Assembly (NCBI RefSeq): GCF_001590925.1
Contig: NZ_BCTU01000013.1
Coordinates: forward strand, 141,481 to 205,480
DNA: 64,000 nucleotides
Direction of reading: 5' to 3'
Source: Serratia plymuthica NBRC 102599
GTDB lineage: Bacteria; Pseudomonadota; Gammaproteobacteria; Enterobacterales; Enterobacteriaceae
Shown here: piece by piece, positions 1-8,342 of the stretch
How positions within the stretch are numbered: the stretch's first letter is position 1
Layout of the letters: every line of letters begins with the position of its first letter
Translations under genes and position numbers: made by a program
Notes under the pieces: generated by a model
The model's database searches: none
Seen by the model: only the letters and a program-made list of their open reading frames with translations
Told to the model about the DNA's origin: nothing

Positions 1-1
1 T

Positions 2-403
2 GCACACAACAGCGACGCAGAGTTAGCCTCGGTGATTTCAAACATGTCGGCCGATCCAAAGGCCGATAAGGTGGTTCAGGATGCCGCTTTTCGCCTGCTG
101 TGCCTGAACCACACCTTGTTGAGTTATATCTCCGCATTGGGCGCACACCGCGAACACATGAACAATCCCGCAACGCTGGAGTTGCTGAATGATGCCGTAT
201 GCTATGTCGATGGCGCCTTGCATCAGGAAGAACAAGACGGCCGACGCATCGCTCAAGCGTTAGAAAGCCTTGCCGAGCGCATCCAACTCGCGGCTCCAGA
301 ACCAGAAAGCAAAGAGCAACTGGTATTACAGCAGATAGGGCTGGTCATTGATCTGCTGCCGGAGCTCATGACGTTAAAAGAGCAGATAGCTAAATCGGCA
401 TGA
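2..403 (+). CDS. yccS: YccS family inner-membrane protein, C-terminal fragment
   Basis: An open frame enters from the left edge and runs 133 codons to a TGA, so only the C-terminal end of a larger protein is present. The visible part is helical and soluble and carries no membrane segment, which fits the cytoplasmic tail of YccS, a roughly 720-residue inner-membrane protein of the FUSC/aromatic-acid-exporter type whose function is unknown. The assignment rests on tail sequence and on position: yccS lies next to sxy in E. coli. The stop codon directly abuts the convergent stop codon of tfoX, with no bases between them. Confidence 0.8.
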   Translation, partial: AHNSDAELASVISNMSADPKADKVVQDAAFRLLCLNHTLLSYISALGAHREHMNNPATLELLNDAVCYVDGALHQEEQDGRRIAQALESLAERIQLAAPEPESKEQLVLQQIGLVIDLLPELMTLKEQIAKSA

Positions 404-1063
404 TCACGCGAGATCTTTCATCAAACCCTTGATTCCAGGCGTGTGCCCATGACTAAGCAGGACCATGGTATGTTCGAACCACTCGGTTAGCTCACTGCGC
501 AGGGCCAGTGGCAAGGCGGCATGGTGATAACCGGCAATCGCCCCGCCTAAGGAAAGCAGCACTCGCAATCCTAAATTGCGTTGCTGCTGCAACAACCGTA
601 GATAGCTCCGTTTGGCGCCATTCAAGCGCAAGTCATAGACATTGCGAATACCTACCCGCCACAGTAAACGCTCCATGTTGATATCGATGTTCGGTAACGT
701 TCTAAGCCGACCATGCGTGTCCATTTTGACCTGAAGTTCCAGGCGGGCCTCCCGGATGGCCTGCCGCGCCAATCCAACAAGCTCATCCTGCGCCCGCCAC
801 AGAGACTCATCGACCCAGTAATAACGCAGGGTGATTGGTACGCCCCGTTTGGAGTAAACCATATTGACCATTCCACGGGCGCGGAAGGCAGGCTCCAGGC
901 TATCCGTCGCCCGAAGATACAGCTCGTCTTCCGCTATCACCCCAAACATAACGCCATCAGCCAGCAGCCCATAACCGCCAAACTGCGAGCGCGTAGTAAT
1001 GCTCCCTAATGCGTAGAAACACGCTTTGGCCTGTTTGACTCTTCCTGTAGATGTCCCTTTCAT
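404..1063 (-). CDS. sxy: TfoX/Sxy competence regulator
   Basis: This 219-residue protein matches Sxy (TfoX), the co-activator that lets CRP act at CRP-S promoters of DNA-uptake genes. The N-terminal TfoX domain (about residues 10-100, with the GGYGLLADGVMFG segment) is followed by the helix-hairpin-helix-like TfoX C domain (about 110-205, with LPNIDINMERLLWRVGI). I chose the ATG at 1063 because AAGGAG precedes it; the frame continues 36 codons upstream in low-complexity sequence. E. coli Sxy is 209 residues. The roughly 190 bases upstream hold an imperfect palindrome, TCGCA-N4-TGCGA (1200-1213), whose role is unknown. A likely downstream target, comEC, lies in the same window. Confidence 0.93.
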   Translation of the reverse strand: MKGTSTGRVKQAKACFYALGSITTRSQFGGYGLLADGVMFGVIAEDELYLRATDSLEPAFRARGMVNMVYSKRGVPITLRYYWVDESLWRAQDELVGLARQAIREARLELQVKMDTHGRLRTLPNIDINMERLLWRVGIRNVYDLRLNGAKRSYLRLLQQQRNLGLRVLLSLGGAIAGYHHAALPLALRSELTEWFEHTMVLLSHGHTPGIKGLMKDLA

Positions 1064-1232
1064 GAAGCTTCTCCTTGTGTAGGTTCTAATTGTATTATTT
1101 CTCACATCAATGAAATAAAAGTAACGTGAACAAGTAATTAGAAAAATACGCACTATCCGCAGCCCTGCCAATCATAAAAACAGGACGTCTAAAAAATAAT
1201 CGCAATTATGCGAGGCACTACGAAAATTTGAG

Positions 1233-1275
1233 TTGATCTTATTCATGTCCAGATGTACTGTATAAACATACAGTG
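1233..1275 (+). promoter_or_regulatory. sulA promoter with LexA (SOS) box
   Basis: A 20-base LexA box, TACTGT-N8-ACAGTG in outline with the CTG-N10-CAG core, lies at 1256-1275. It overlaps a -10 hexamer (TACTGT, 1256-1261) placed exactly 17 bases after the -35 hexamer TTGATC (1233-1238). LexA bound here would block RNA polymerase directly, as at E. coli sulA. The box ends 22 bases before the sulA ATG. Confidence 0.95.
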
Positions 1276-1296
1276 ACACTACGGGCGGGATACTTT

Positions 1297-1803
1297 ATGC
1301 GTACTCAATCACTCTACAAACCCCATTTCAGCCAGACCTCTTTTGCGGTGAACAATGCTGCGGAAAACTCGGATGCCGGTAAAGAAAATGGCCTTATCAG
1401 TGAACTTGTTTACAACGAGCATCAACCCGCAGTGGCGCAACTATTGCTCCCCCTGTTGCAACAGTTAGGCAAACAGTCACGCTGGCTGTTATGGCTAACC
1501 CCACAACAAAAACTCAGTAGATTGTGGTTACAGCAGTCTGGTTTGCCTGTCCATAAGGTCGTGCAACTGAGCCAAATCACTCCGCTTGCCACCGTTGAAG
1601 CGATGGAAAAGGCACTTCTGACAGGTAACTACAGTGTGGTTCTCGGGTGGTTGCCCGATCTTACGGAAGAAGATCGTCTAAAATTACGGCGTGCAGCAGA
1701 ATTGGGTCACGCTTATGGGTTCATTATGCGTCCACAACGTGACACAAACCCGACTCACGGACAGTGTTCCATGCTAAAAATTCAGTCTTCTTTGTATCAT
1801 TAA
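1297..1803 (+). CDS. sulA: SOS cell-division inhibitor SulA
   Basis: SulA (168 residues, E. coli 169) binds FtsZ monomers during the SOS response and stops septation until Lon degrades it. The core from about residue 55 to 150, including [15 protein letters not shown] and [11 protein letters not shown], matches the RecA-like fold of the family. The protein ends in LYH, the C-terminal signal read by Lon. An upstream in-frame GTG at 1273 lies inside the LexA box, so the ATG at 1297 is the start. Position between sxy and ompA agrees. Confidence 0.96.
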   Translation: MRTQSLYKPHFSQTSFAVNNAAENSDAGKENGLISELVYNEHQPAVAQLLLPLLQQLGKQSRWLLWLTPQQKLSRLWLQQSGLPVHKVVQLSQITPLATVEAMEKALLTGNYSVVLGWLPDLTEEDRLKLRRAAELGHAYGFIMRPQRDTNPTHGQCSMLKIQSSLYH

Positions 1804-1991
1804 GTAAATTTAGGATTTTTCCCATCATTTTTATCTCTTTGGGTGGGAACCTTTGATGGATCAGGTGCAAAGCGAGTGCCACTGCGGTTCCGAACGAAAA
1901 AATGCAGGCTAAACTGCCCCATTTTTTACCGGTTAGTGTTAGTAAATATGTACGATTCTGCGTTTTTTTTTAGAGCTTTATCACATCACAC

Positions 1992-2019
1992 TTGTAACTT
2001 TCGCGCCACGTTGTAGACT
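1992..2019 (+). promoter_or_regulatory. ompA promoter
   Basis: TTGTAA (1992-1997) and TAGACT (2014-2019) are spaced by 16 bases and resemble the E. coli ompA promoter. Transcription would begin near 2026, the first base of the leader stem. In the rest of the 358-base gap after sulA (1804-1991) I see only AT-rich sequence with a T-run and no further gene. Confidence 0.7.
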
Positions 2020-2025
2020 TTACAT

Positions 2026-2091
2026 CGCCAAGGTTGCTCTATAACGCCAGAAAAACTGGCCGAGTAACAAACGAGGGCTCAAACCTTGGCG
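2026..2091 (+). promoter_or_regulatory. ompA mRNA 5' leader stem-loop
   Basis: A 10-base perfect stem pairs CGCCAAGGTT (2026-2035) with AACCTTGGCG (2082-2091). It encloses a second perfect hairpin, GCCAG-AAAAA-CTGGC (2046-2060). In E. coli the ompA transcript begins with a similar stem-loop that protects the mRNA from RNase E. The position at the inferred 5' end suggests the same role. Confidence 0.75.
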
Positions 2092-2161
2092 AAGGAATTT
2101 AACCAAGGGCTTAAAACAGCTTTAAAGCTCATTGCCTATTTGGATGATAACGAGGCGCAAA

Positions 2162-3241
2162 ATGAAAAAGACAGCTATCGCATTAGCAGTGGCACTGGCT
2201 GGTTTCGCTACCGTAGCGCAAGCCGCCCCAAAAGATAATACCTGGTACACCGGTGCTAAACTGGGCTGGTCCCAGTACCATGACACTGGTTTCTACGGCA
2301 ACGGTTACCAGAATGGTATCGGCAATGGCCCGACCCATAAAGATCAACTGGGTGCTGGCGCGTTCCTGGGCTACCAGGCGAACCAATACCTGGGCTTCGA
2401 GCTGGGCTATGACTGGCTTGGCCGTATGCCTTACAAAGGCAGCGTGAACAACGGTGCTTTCAAAGCACAGGGCGTTCAACTGGCAGCTAAACTGAGCTAC
2501 CCAATTGCTGACGATCTGGATATCTACACTCGTCTGGGTGGTATGGTATGGCGTGCAGACTCCAAAGCTAACTACGGCAATGGCACTCGTCTGAGCGACC
2601 ACGACACCGGCGTTTCTCCGCTGGCTGCAGTGGGTGTTGAATACGCACTGACCAAAAACTGGGCTACTCGCCTGGACTATCAGTTCGTTAGCAACATCGG
2701 CGATGCAGGTACTGTCGGCGCACGTCCAGACAACACCATGCTGAGCCTGGGTGTTTCTTACCGTTTCGGCCAGGATGATGTTGTTGCTCCAGTTGCTCCA
2801 GCACCAGCTCCGGCTCCAGTTGTTGAAACCAAGCGTTTCACTCTGAAGTCTGACGTGCTGTTCAACTTCAACAAATCTACTCTGAAAGCAGAAGGCCAAC
2901 AGGCTCTGGACCAGCTGTACACCCAGCTGAGCTCCATGGATCCTAAAGACGGTTCTGTTGTAGTTCTGGGTTACACCGACGCAGTGGGTTCTGACCAGTA
3001 CAACCAGAAACTGTCTGAAAAACGCGCACAAAGCGTTGTTGATTACCTGGTTTCTAAAGGTATCCCTTCAGACAAAATCTCCGCACGTGGTATGGGCGAA
3101 GCTGATTCCGTCACTGGCAACACCTGTGGCTACAAAGCTGGCCGTGCTACTAAAGCGCAGATCGCTTGCCTGGCACCAGATCGTCGCGTAGAGATCGAAG
3201 TTAAAGGCATCAAAGACGTTGTGACTCAGCCACAGGGCTAA
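2162..3241 (+). CDS. ompA: Outer membrane protein A
   Basis: OmpA (359 residues) anchors the outer membrane to peptidoglycan and forms an eight-strand barrel. A signal peptide (residues 1-21, ending AQA before APKDN) precedes the barrel (about 22-200). A proline-alanine hinge of VAPAPAPAP type (about 206-222) leads to the periplasmic OmpA-family peptidoglycan-binding domain (about 225-345). That domain has NFNKSTLK, two cysteines for the usual disulfide and DRRVEIEV. The ATG at 2162 follows GATAACGAGGCGCAA, identical in style to the E. coli ribosome site. The extra 13 residues over E. coli are mostly in the barrel loops. A strong terminator follows. Confidence 0.98.
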   Translation: MKKTAIALAVALAGFATVAQAAPKDNTWYTGAKLGWSQYHDTGFYGNGYQNGIGNGPTHKDQLGAGAFLGYQANQYLGFELGYDWLGRMPYKGSVNNGAFKAQGVQLAAKLSYPIADDLDIYTRLGGMVWRADSKANYGNGTRLSDHDTGVSPLAAVGVEYALTKNWATRLDYQFVSNIGDAGTVGARPDNTMLSLGVSYRFGQDDVVAPVAPAPAPAPVVETKRFTLKSDVLFNFNKSTLKAEGQQALDQLYTQLSSMDPKDGSVVVLGYTDAVGSDQYNQKLSEKRAQSVVDYLVSKGIPSDKISARGMGEADSVTGNTCGYKAGRATKAQIACLAPDRRVEIEVKGIKDVVTQPQG

Positions 3242-3261
3242 GTTAAAACCTCTTAGTAAAA

Positions 3262-3286
3262 AACCCCGCAATGCGGGGTTTTTTTT
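3262..3286 (+). terminator. ompA rho-independent terminator
   Basis: AACCCCGC (3262-3269) pairs with GCGGGGTT (3273-3280) around a 3-base loop, followed by a run of T to 3286. Confidence 0.95.
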
Positions 3287-3343
3287 CGTCTATTAGCCAG
3301 TAAGTGTTGCAATGACGGCCTATTTTCTTACCAGACTGGTCGG

Positions 3344-3802
3344 TTACTCTTCGTCTTTACCGAGGATCGCTTTCAAATCCTGTTTCAGTAACGACATCTG
3401 ACTGGCGTACTTCTCTTTACGTTCGGCATCTTCGATCAGTTGCACTACTGTCTCTGACAGCGTCACCCCACGGCGACGGGCAAGCGCGGCCAGACGCTGC
3501 CAAACCAGAAACTCCAGATCGATAGATTTTTTACGCGTATGTTGATGTTCTGCGTTAAAATGACGTTTACGCCTTGCGCGGATAGTTTGCTTCATCCGGT
3601 TATCAAGCTCCGGATTCATATGCCTGCTAATCCACGTCAGCACTTTTACCGGCTCGTTTTCCAGCTTAAGCAGCTCGTCAATGGCTTCCTGAGCTACGCT
3701 GTTTTCAATGTGGCGGGTAATAGATTCACCTTCCCGGTGCTTTTTCACCAGGTATTTCCATTTCCAACCACTCTCCAGGTTTTCCAGTTGCTGATATTTC
3801 AT
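3344..3802 (-). CDS. matP: Macrodomain Ter protein MatP
   Basis: MatP (152 residues, E. coli 150) binds matS sites in the replication terminus, condenses the Ter macrodomain and excludes MukBEF from it. The N-terminal segment ([21 protein letters not shown]) and the C-terminal ribbon-helix-helix (about 95-135, around [18 protein letters not shown]) are both conserved, with a helical tail. It stands alone, convergent with ompA and divergent from lonH. I did not notice a GTGAC-N3-GTCAC matS site in this window, though the search was by eye. The genes of its antagonist, mukFEB, lie about 35 kb away. Confidence 0.96.
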   Translation of the reverse strand: MKYQQLENLESGWKWKYLVKKHREGESITRHIENSVAQEAIDELLKLENEPVKVLTWISRHMNPELDNRMKQTIRARRKRHFNAEHQHTRKKSIDLEFLVWQRLAALARRRGVTLSETVVQLIEDAERKEKYASQMSLLKQDLKAILGKDEE

Positions 3803-3990
3803 CTTGAACTCTTCAGTGACCGCGTAACTTTATTAAGCATAACAGCTTTGCGCCGAATTTCCCCGGCAATTACGCCCTCTTTTAGACTGTTTTTTGCACA
3901 GTCATCGCGCGATGTCAAACTCCCTGATACCAACAGTGACTCTGTATGTATCAAGCTGGCGTTATTCTTGTATAATCGCCCTTTCCCTTT

Positions 3991-5763
3991 TTGACGATTG
4001 CATCTAACACTTTGACCAATAACCGACTTGAATGGCAATCTCTGTTGCCGGACGTTACGCCTTATCAAGCGATATTTGATACCGCTGCTCAATTGGCACC
4101 AGTGTCCTTTGCCTCTATTCAGCCTCGGCTGGAAAATGCACTGACACTGTTTTGCCACCCACAGTCGCCACCGCGTTTCATGTTGCTGAAAGCGCAGGAA
4201 ACCCGCGAATATCTGGCATTGATTGCCCGTGCGGTTGAGCCATTGCAGCCACAGAACACTGCGTTCAAAGGCAGCCATTATGTGATCCACGGCAGCAAGA
4301 TAAACGTAGAGCCTGCTCGTCAGGGCGATGAGCCCTTTGCCGCCGGTGGTGCCTGCGTGTTTCAGGAATGGGTGGAGCCGGAGCAACTGTTTGGCTGTGT
4401 CAGAATTCATAATGATGAGATCTCGCTGCAGCCGGGCTTGGTGCATCAGGCCAACGGCGGCGTACTGATCCTGTCGGCACGTTCTCTGCTGGCCCAGCCG
4501 CTGCTATGGCTGCGATTGAAGCAAATGATCACCCAACGCCAGTTCCATTGGGTTTCTCCTGATGAAACGCGCCCACTTCCGGTCACTATTCCACCGATGC
4601 CGCTTGAGCTGCGTCTGATCGTGGTTGGCGATCGTCACGGTCTTGCCGATTTCCATGATATCGAACCGGAACTTAGCGAGCAGGCCGTCTACGGCGAATA
4701 CGAAGATGACCTGCAGCTCACCGAAGCCGAGGATATGGTGCAATGGTGCAGCTACGTCAATACCGTTATCGATGAACAACAACTGCCATCGCTGGCGGCG
4801 GATGCCTGGCCCCCATTGATGATACAAGCTGTGCGCTACAGTGGCGATCAGGGCAACCTGCCGCTTTCACCGCTCTGGATCGGCCAGCAACTTTCTGAAG
4901 CGGCACTGTATGCCGAAGAAGAAAGTATTACAGCCAAAGCCTTTGAAGCTGCTTTGAATGCGCGCGAGTGGCGCGAAAGCTACCTCGCCGAACGGATGCA
5001 AGATGAGATCGAGCTGGGTCAAATTCTGATTGAGACCGAAGGCGAAGTTGTCGGCCAGATCAACGGGCTCTCCGTGCTGGAATACCCTGGGCATCCGCGC
5101 AGCTTCGGCGAACCTTCCCGCATCAGTTGCGTTGTGCATCTTGGCGACGGCGAATTTACCGACGTTGAGCGTAAGGCCGAGCTTGGCGGTAACCTGCATG
5201 CCAAAGGCATGATGATTATGCAGGCGTTTCTGATTTCCGAGCTGGAACTGGATCAGCCGCTGCCCTTCTCCGCTTCAATCGTGTTTGAGCAATCCTACGG
5301 TGAAGTAGATGGCGATAGCGCCTCGCTGGCCGAGCTGTGTGCCTTAATCAGTGCGTTGTCGCTTCAACCGATCACCCAGCAGATTGCGGTAACCGGCTCA
5401 GTCGATCAATTCGGCAATGTGCAGCCGATTGGCGGCGTCAACGAGAAGATCGAAGGCTTTTTTGAAGTTTGCCAGCGTCGCGGTTTGACGGGCAAACAGG
5501 GCATCATTCTGCCGGCAACTAACGTGCGTCACCTGTGTCTGCGCCAGGATGTGGTCGATGCGGTGCGCGAAGGGCAATTCCATCTGTGGGCCGTCGACAG
5601 CGCCGCAGAAGCCTTGCCATTACTCACCGGTTACCCCTACTCTGATGAACAGCAACCGAATCTGTTAGCTGCTATTCAGGAACGAATTGCGCAGGTGAAT
5701 CCGCAGGAACGTCGGCGCTGGCCATGGCCGTTTCGTTGGCTTAACTGGTTCAACCACGGCTGA
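3991..5763 (+). CDS. lonH: Lon-type protease family protein LonH (YcbZ)
   Basis: This protein of about 590 residues is the ATPase-poor Lon relative called YcbZ or LonH in E. coli. Its C-terminal half carries the Lon proteolytic domain with the Ser-Lys dyad: Ser in VDGDSAS and Lys in GGVNEKIEGFF. The N-terminal half is a degenerate AAA-like region. No ATG fits the start. The first in-frame TTG is at 3991, but the TTG at 4012 gives an N-terminus (MTNNRLEWQSLLPD) of exactly the E. coli length, so 4012 may be the real start. A TATAAT at 3971-3976 suggests a very short leader. The TGA lies inside the fabA FadR operator. Substrates are unknown. Confidence 0.9.
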   Translation: MTIASNTLTNNRLEWQSLLPDVTPYQAIFDTAAQLAPVSFASIQPRLENALTLFCHPQSPPRFMLLKAQETREYLALIARAVEPLQPQNTAFKGSHYVIHGSKINVEPARQGDEPFAAGGACVFQEWVEPEQLFGCVRIHNDEISLQPGLVHQANGGVLILSARSLLAQPLLWLRLKQMITQRQFHWVSPDETRPLPVTIPPMPLELRLIVVGDRHGLADFHDIEPELSEQAVYGEYEDDLQLTEAEDMVQWCSYVNTVIDEQQLPSLAADAWPPLMIQAVRYSGDQGNLPLSPLWIGQQLSEAALYAEEESITAKAFEAALNAREWRESYLAERMQDEIELGQILIETEGEVVGQINGLSVLEYPGHPRSFGEPSRISCVVHLGDGEFTDVERKAELGGNLHAKGMMIMQAFLISELELDQPLPFSASIVFEQSYGEVDGDSASLAELCALISALSLQPITQQIAVTGSVDQFGNVQPIGGVNEKIEGFFEVCQRRGLTGKQGIILPATNVRHLCLRQDVVDAVREGQFHLWAVDSAAEALPLLTGYPYSDEQQPNLLAAIQERIAQVNPQERRRWPWPFRWLNWFNHG

Positions 5764-5793
5764 TCGGACTTGTTCAGCGTACACGTGTTAGCT
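5760..5793 (+). promoter_or_regulatory. fabA operators for FadR and FabR
   Basis: CTGATCGGACTTGTTCAG (5760-5777) matches the FadR activator site of E. coli fabA, and AGCGTACACGTGTTAGCT (5776-5793) matches the FabR repressor palindrome. They overlap by two bases. The lonH stop codon (5761-5763) lies within the FadR site. The pair implies that fabA is set by long-chain acyl-CoA and by the unsaturated acyl pool. Confidence 0.85.
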
Positions 5794-5831
5794 AATCTGC
5801 GTCCTTCAATAAAATAAGGCTTACTGAGAAC

Positions 5832-6350
5832 ATGGTAGAAAAACGCGACTCCTATACGAAAGAAGACCTCGAAGCATCCGGCCGTGGCGAGCTGTTTGGC
5901 GCCGGTGGCCCGCCGTTGCCGGCAGGTAACATGTTGATGATGGACCGCGTGGTCAAGATGACCGAAGACGGTGGCTCCCACAACAAGGGTTATGTGGAAG
6001 CGGAACTGGATATCAATCCGGACCTATGGTTCTTTGGTTGCCACTTTATCGGCGATCCCGTGATGCCAGGCTGCCTGGGTCTGGACGCAATGTGGCAGCT
6101 GGTAGGTTTCTATCTCGGCTGGTTGGGTGGCGAAGGTAAAGGCCGTGCGTTGGGCGTGGGTGAAGTGAAATTCACCGGCCAGGTACTGCCAACCGCGAAG
6201 AAAGTCACCTACCGCATTAACTTCAAACGTGTTATCACCCGTAAACTGATTATGGGTGTGGCTGATGGTGAAGTGCTGGTCGATGGCCAGGTCATTTATA
6301 CCGCCAGCGATCTGAAAGTGGGCCTGTTCAAGGACACTGCTGCGTTCTAA
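5832..6350 (+). CDS. fabA: 3-hydroxydecanoyl-ACP dehydratase/isomerase FabA
   Basis: FabA (172 residues, same length as E. coli) dehydrates beta-hydroxyacyl-ACP and isomerises trans-2- to cis-3-decenoyl-ACP, the entry to unsaturated fatty acids. The hot-dog fold is nearly identical to E. coli. The catalytic His71 ([13 protein letters not shown]) and Asp85 ([13 protein letters not shown]) are present, counting the initiator Met as residue 1. It is a single-gene unit with FadR/FabR control upstream and a terminator right after. Its usual partner fabB is outside the window, but a FabF-like synthase lies 0.65 kb downstream. Confidence 0.98.
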   Translation: MVEKRDSYTKEDLEASGRGELFGAGGPPLPAGNMLMMDRVVKMTEDGGSHNKGYVEAELDINPDLWFFGCHFIGDPVMPGCLGLDAMWQLVGFYLGWLGGEGKGRALGVGEVKFTGQVLPTAKKVTYRINFKRVITRKLIMGVADGEVLVDGQVIYTASDLKVGLFKDTAAF

Positions 6351-6358
6351 TCGCAGTG

Positions 6359-6390
6359 ACGGCGGCCCTTCCCGGCCGCCGTTTGTTTTT
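6359..6390 (+). terminator. fabA rho-independent terminator
   Basis: A 9-base stem (ACGGCGGCC, 6359-6367, with GGCCGCCGT, 6374-6382) is followed by TTGTTTTT. It isolates fabA from the next cassette. Confidence 0.93.
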
Positions 6391-6446
6391 CCCGCCGTTA
6401 TCTTGTCGTGATCTGTAAAGCTCGCGTTCATAACGGCCAACAAGTT

Positions 6447-6463
6447 ACTACAATTATTGTAGT
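6447..6463 (+). promoter_or_regulatory. Palindromic operator upstream of the HxlR-type gene
   Basis: ACTACAA-TTA-TTGTAGT is a perfect 7-3-7 inverted repeat, 17 bases before the ATG of the regulator gene. HxlR-family proteins are dimers and commonly bind such sites in their own promoters, so autoregulation is the likely use. That function is inference. Confidence 0.65.
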
Positions 6464-6480
6464 TACTTAAGAGGTGTGCC

Positions 6481-7008
6481 ATGCAAAGAACCCGTTTTGA
6501 TAACATGCCATGCCCGGTAGCACGCTCGCTGGATCGCGTCGGCGAATGGTGGAGCATCCTGATACTTCGCGATGCGTTTCATGGGTTGTCGAAGTTTGAT
6601 GAATTCCAGCAAAGCCTCGGCCTTTCACCCACCATACTGACTCGCCGCCTAAAATATCTGGTGGAAAGCGGCATTTTTCATAAACAACGTTATCAGACGC
6701 GGCCGGTGCGCCATGAATATTTGCTCACCGAACGTGGCCAGGATTTTTTCCCGGTGCTGGCAGCTCTGTTTCACTGGGGCAACACCCACCTGGCCGATGA
6801 AGGCATTACCGCCGAACTGGTCGATCGCCGTACCGGGCAACCGATATGCGTGCAACTGGTCGACAGCGTCACCCGGCAACCGATCGCATTGCATAACATC
6901 ACTTTAGCGCCAGGACCGGCGGCAACCGACGGTATACGTCGGCGCTCAGCCCTGATGCAACAAAATCATTCTGCATTACCCCCCGAATTATCCAAGGAGT
7001 CACTATGA
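6481..7008 (+). CDS. HxlR-family winged-helix transcriptional regulator
   Basis: This 175-residue protein has the HxlR winged-helix domain at residues 8-100 (CPVARSLDRVGEWWSILILRDAFHG, then SPTILTRRLKYLVESGIF). Cys11 sits where redox- or electrophile-sensing members carry their reactive cysteine. The C-terminal part repeats LVDRRTGQPI and LVDSVTRQPI (about 120-145), as seen in longer members of the family. The ATGA overlap (7005-7008) couples it to the ketoacyl synthase gene, so it probably controls that gene. AGGTGTG precedes the ATG. No E. coli equivalent exists at this place, and the effector is unknown. Confidence 0.87.
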   Translation: MQRTRFDNMPCPVARSLDRVGEWWSILILRDAFHGLSKFDEFQQSLGLSPTILTRRLKYLVESGIFHKQRYQTRPVRHEYLLTERGQDFFPVLAALFHWGNTHLADEGITAELVDRRTGQPICVQLVDSVTRQPIALHNITLAPGPAATDGIRRRSALMQQNHSALPPELSKESL

Positions 7009-8279
7009 ACAGTCGTCGTATAGTCATTACCGGCATGGGCGCCGTTTCACCACTGGGATGCGGCGTAGAGGCTATCTGGCAGCGCCTGCTAAATGGCCAG
7101 TCGGGCATTCGTCCGCTTCCGGAAGCGATCGTGGCCGACCTGCAGGTAAAAATCGGTGGTCAGGTTCCTACGCTGGAACAGGATGCCGAAGCGGGCTTTG
7201 ATCCCGACCTTTCCGTGGCGCCGAAAGACCAGAAAAAAATGGACCGCTTTATTCTGTTCGCCATGGCAGCGGCCGATGAAGCGATCCGCCAAGCGGGCTG
7301 GGTTGCGGATACGGAAGAGAAACAAGAACGCACCGCAACCGTGATTGCCTCTGGCATCGGCGGTTTCCCGGCGATTGCCCACGCGGTGCGCACCACCGAC
7401 AGCCGCGGTGCCAAACGCCTGTCGCCATTTACCATTCCCTCCTTCCTGGTTAACCTGGCCGCCGGCCACGTCTCGATTAAACACCAGTTCAAGGGCCCGA
7501 TTGGCGCCCCCGTTACCGCTTGTGCAGCGGGCGTACAGGCCATCGGCGACGCAGTACGTATGATTCGTAACGATGAGGCTGACATCGCGCTGTGTGGCGG
7601 TACAGAGGCCGCTATCGACACCGTCAGCCTGGGGGGCTTCGCAGCCGCGCGCGCCATGTCCACTACACCGCCAGAAGCGGCAGAAAAAGCGTCGCGGCCT
7701 TTCGACAGTGCTCGTGACGGCTTTGTCATGGGCGAAGGCGCCGGTATGCTGGTCATAGAAACGCTGGAACATGCGCTGGCCCGCGGAGCAACACCGCTGG
7801 CGGAGATTGTCGGTTACGGCACCAGTGCGGACGCCTACCACATGACCTCAGGCGCAGAAGATGGCGATGGCGCCTACCGTGCAATGAAAATTGCCTTGAA
7901 ACAGGCAGGTGTCTCACCCGAACAGATCCAGCATCTGAACGCCCACGCTACATCAACACCAGTGGGCGATCTGGGGGAAATCAACGCGATTAAACACCTG
8001 TTCGGTACCGACGGCGGCGTGGCGGTGACCTCAACCAAATCAGCGACCGGCCATTTACTGGGTGCCGCCGGCGGGCTGGAAACCATCTTTACTGCGCTGG
8101 CACTACGCGATCAGATCGCACCGGCCACGCTGAATCTGGATAATCCGGATCCGGCAGCCGAGGGGCTACATCTGGTGGCGAAAAAAGCGCAGCCTATGAC
8201 CATCAACTATGCGCTGTCGAACGGTTTTGGTTTTGGTGGGGTAAATGCGAGTATCTTGCTGAAACGTTGGCAGGGCTAA
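7005..8279 (+). CDS. FabF-like beta-ketoacyl-ACP synthase
   Basis: This 424-residue condensing enzyme has the KAS I/II fold. The active-site Cys173 lies in TACAAGVQA, His314 in NAHATSTPVGD, Lys346 in TSTKSATGH and His350 in GHLLGAAG. The glycine-rich end NGFGFGGVNAS is also present. It resembles FabF in length and motifs but has NAHATST where FabF has NAHGTST, and it is not in the fabHDG-acpP-fabF cluster. It is therefore a second synthase, perhaps adjusting acyl-chain composition or serving a dedicated product. It is translationally coupled to the HxlR regulator and ends at a strong terminator. Confidence 0.9.
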   Translation: MNSRRIVITGMGAVSPLGCGVEAIWQRLLNGQSGIRPLPEAIVADLQVKIGGQVPTLEQDAEAGFDPDLSVAPKDQKKMDRFILFAMAAADEAIRQAGWVADTEEKQERTATVIASGIGGFPAIAHAVRTTDSRGAKRLSPFTIPSFLVNLAAGHVSIKHQFKGPIGAPVTACAAGVQAIGDAVRMIRNDEADIALCGGTEAAIDTVSLGGFAAARAMSTTPPEAAEKASRPFDSARDGFVMGEGAGMLVIETLEHALARGATPLAEIVGYGTSADAYHMTSGAEDGDGAYRAMKIALKQAGVSPEQIQHLNAHATSTPVGDLGEINAIKHLFGTDGGVAVTSTKSATGHLLGAAGGLETIFTALALRDQIAPATLNLDNPDPAAEGLHLVAKKAQPMTINYALSNGFGFGGVNASILLKRWQG

Positions 8280-8294
8280 TACGACTTAAACAAA

Positions 8295-8325
8295 AACCTC
8301 CGCCTTGAGCGGAGGTTGTTCCTTT
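8295..8325. terminator. Bidirectional terminator between KAS gene and rmf
   Basis: AACCTCCGC (8295-8303) and GCGGAGGTT (8309-8317) form a 9-base stem with a 5-base loop. T-rich tracts follow on the plus strand (TGTTCCTTTTT) and on the minus strand (TTTTTG), so it can end both convergent transcripts. Confidence 0.9.
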
Positions 8326-8342
8326 TTATGACAGGGAGCCGC

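Noticed and set aside
1200..1213. TCGCA-N4-TGCGA as a CRP-S site for sxy
   Set aside because: CRP-S needs TGCGA-N6-TCGCA; here the half-sites are in the opposite order and the spacer is wrong.
2183..3031. 282-codon minus-strand frame opposite ompA
   Set aside because: Antisense shadow of a highly expressed gene with strong codon bias; no motifs or ribosome site.
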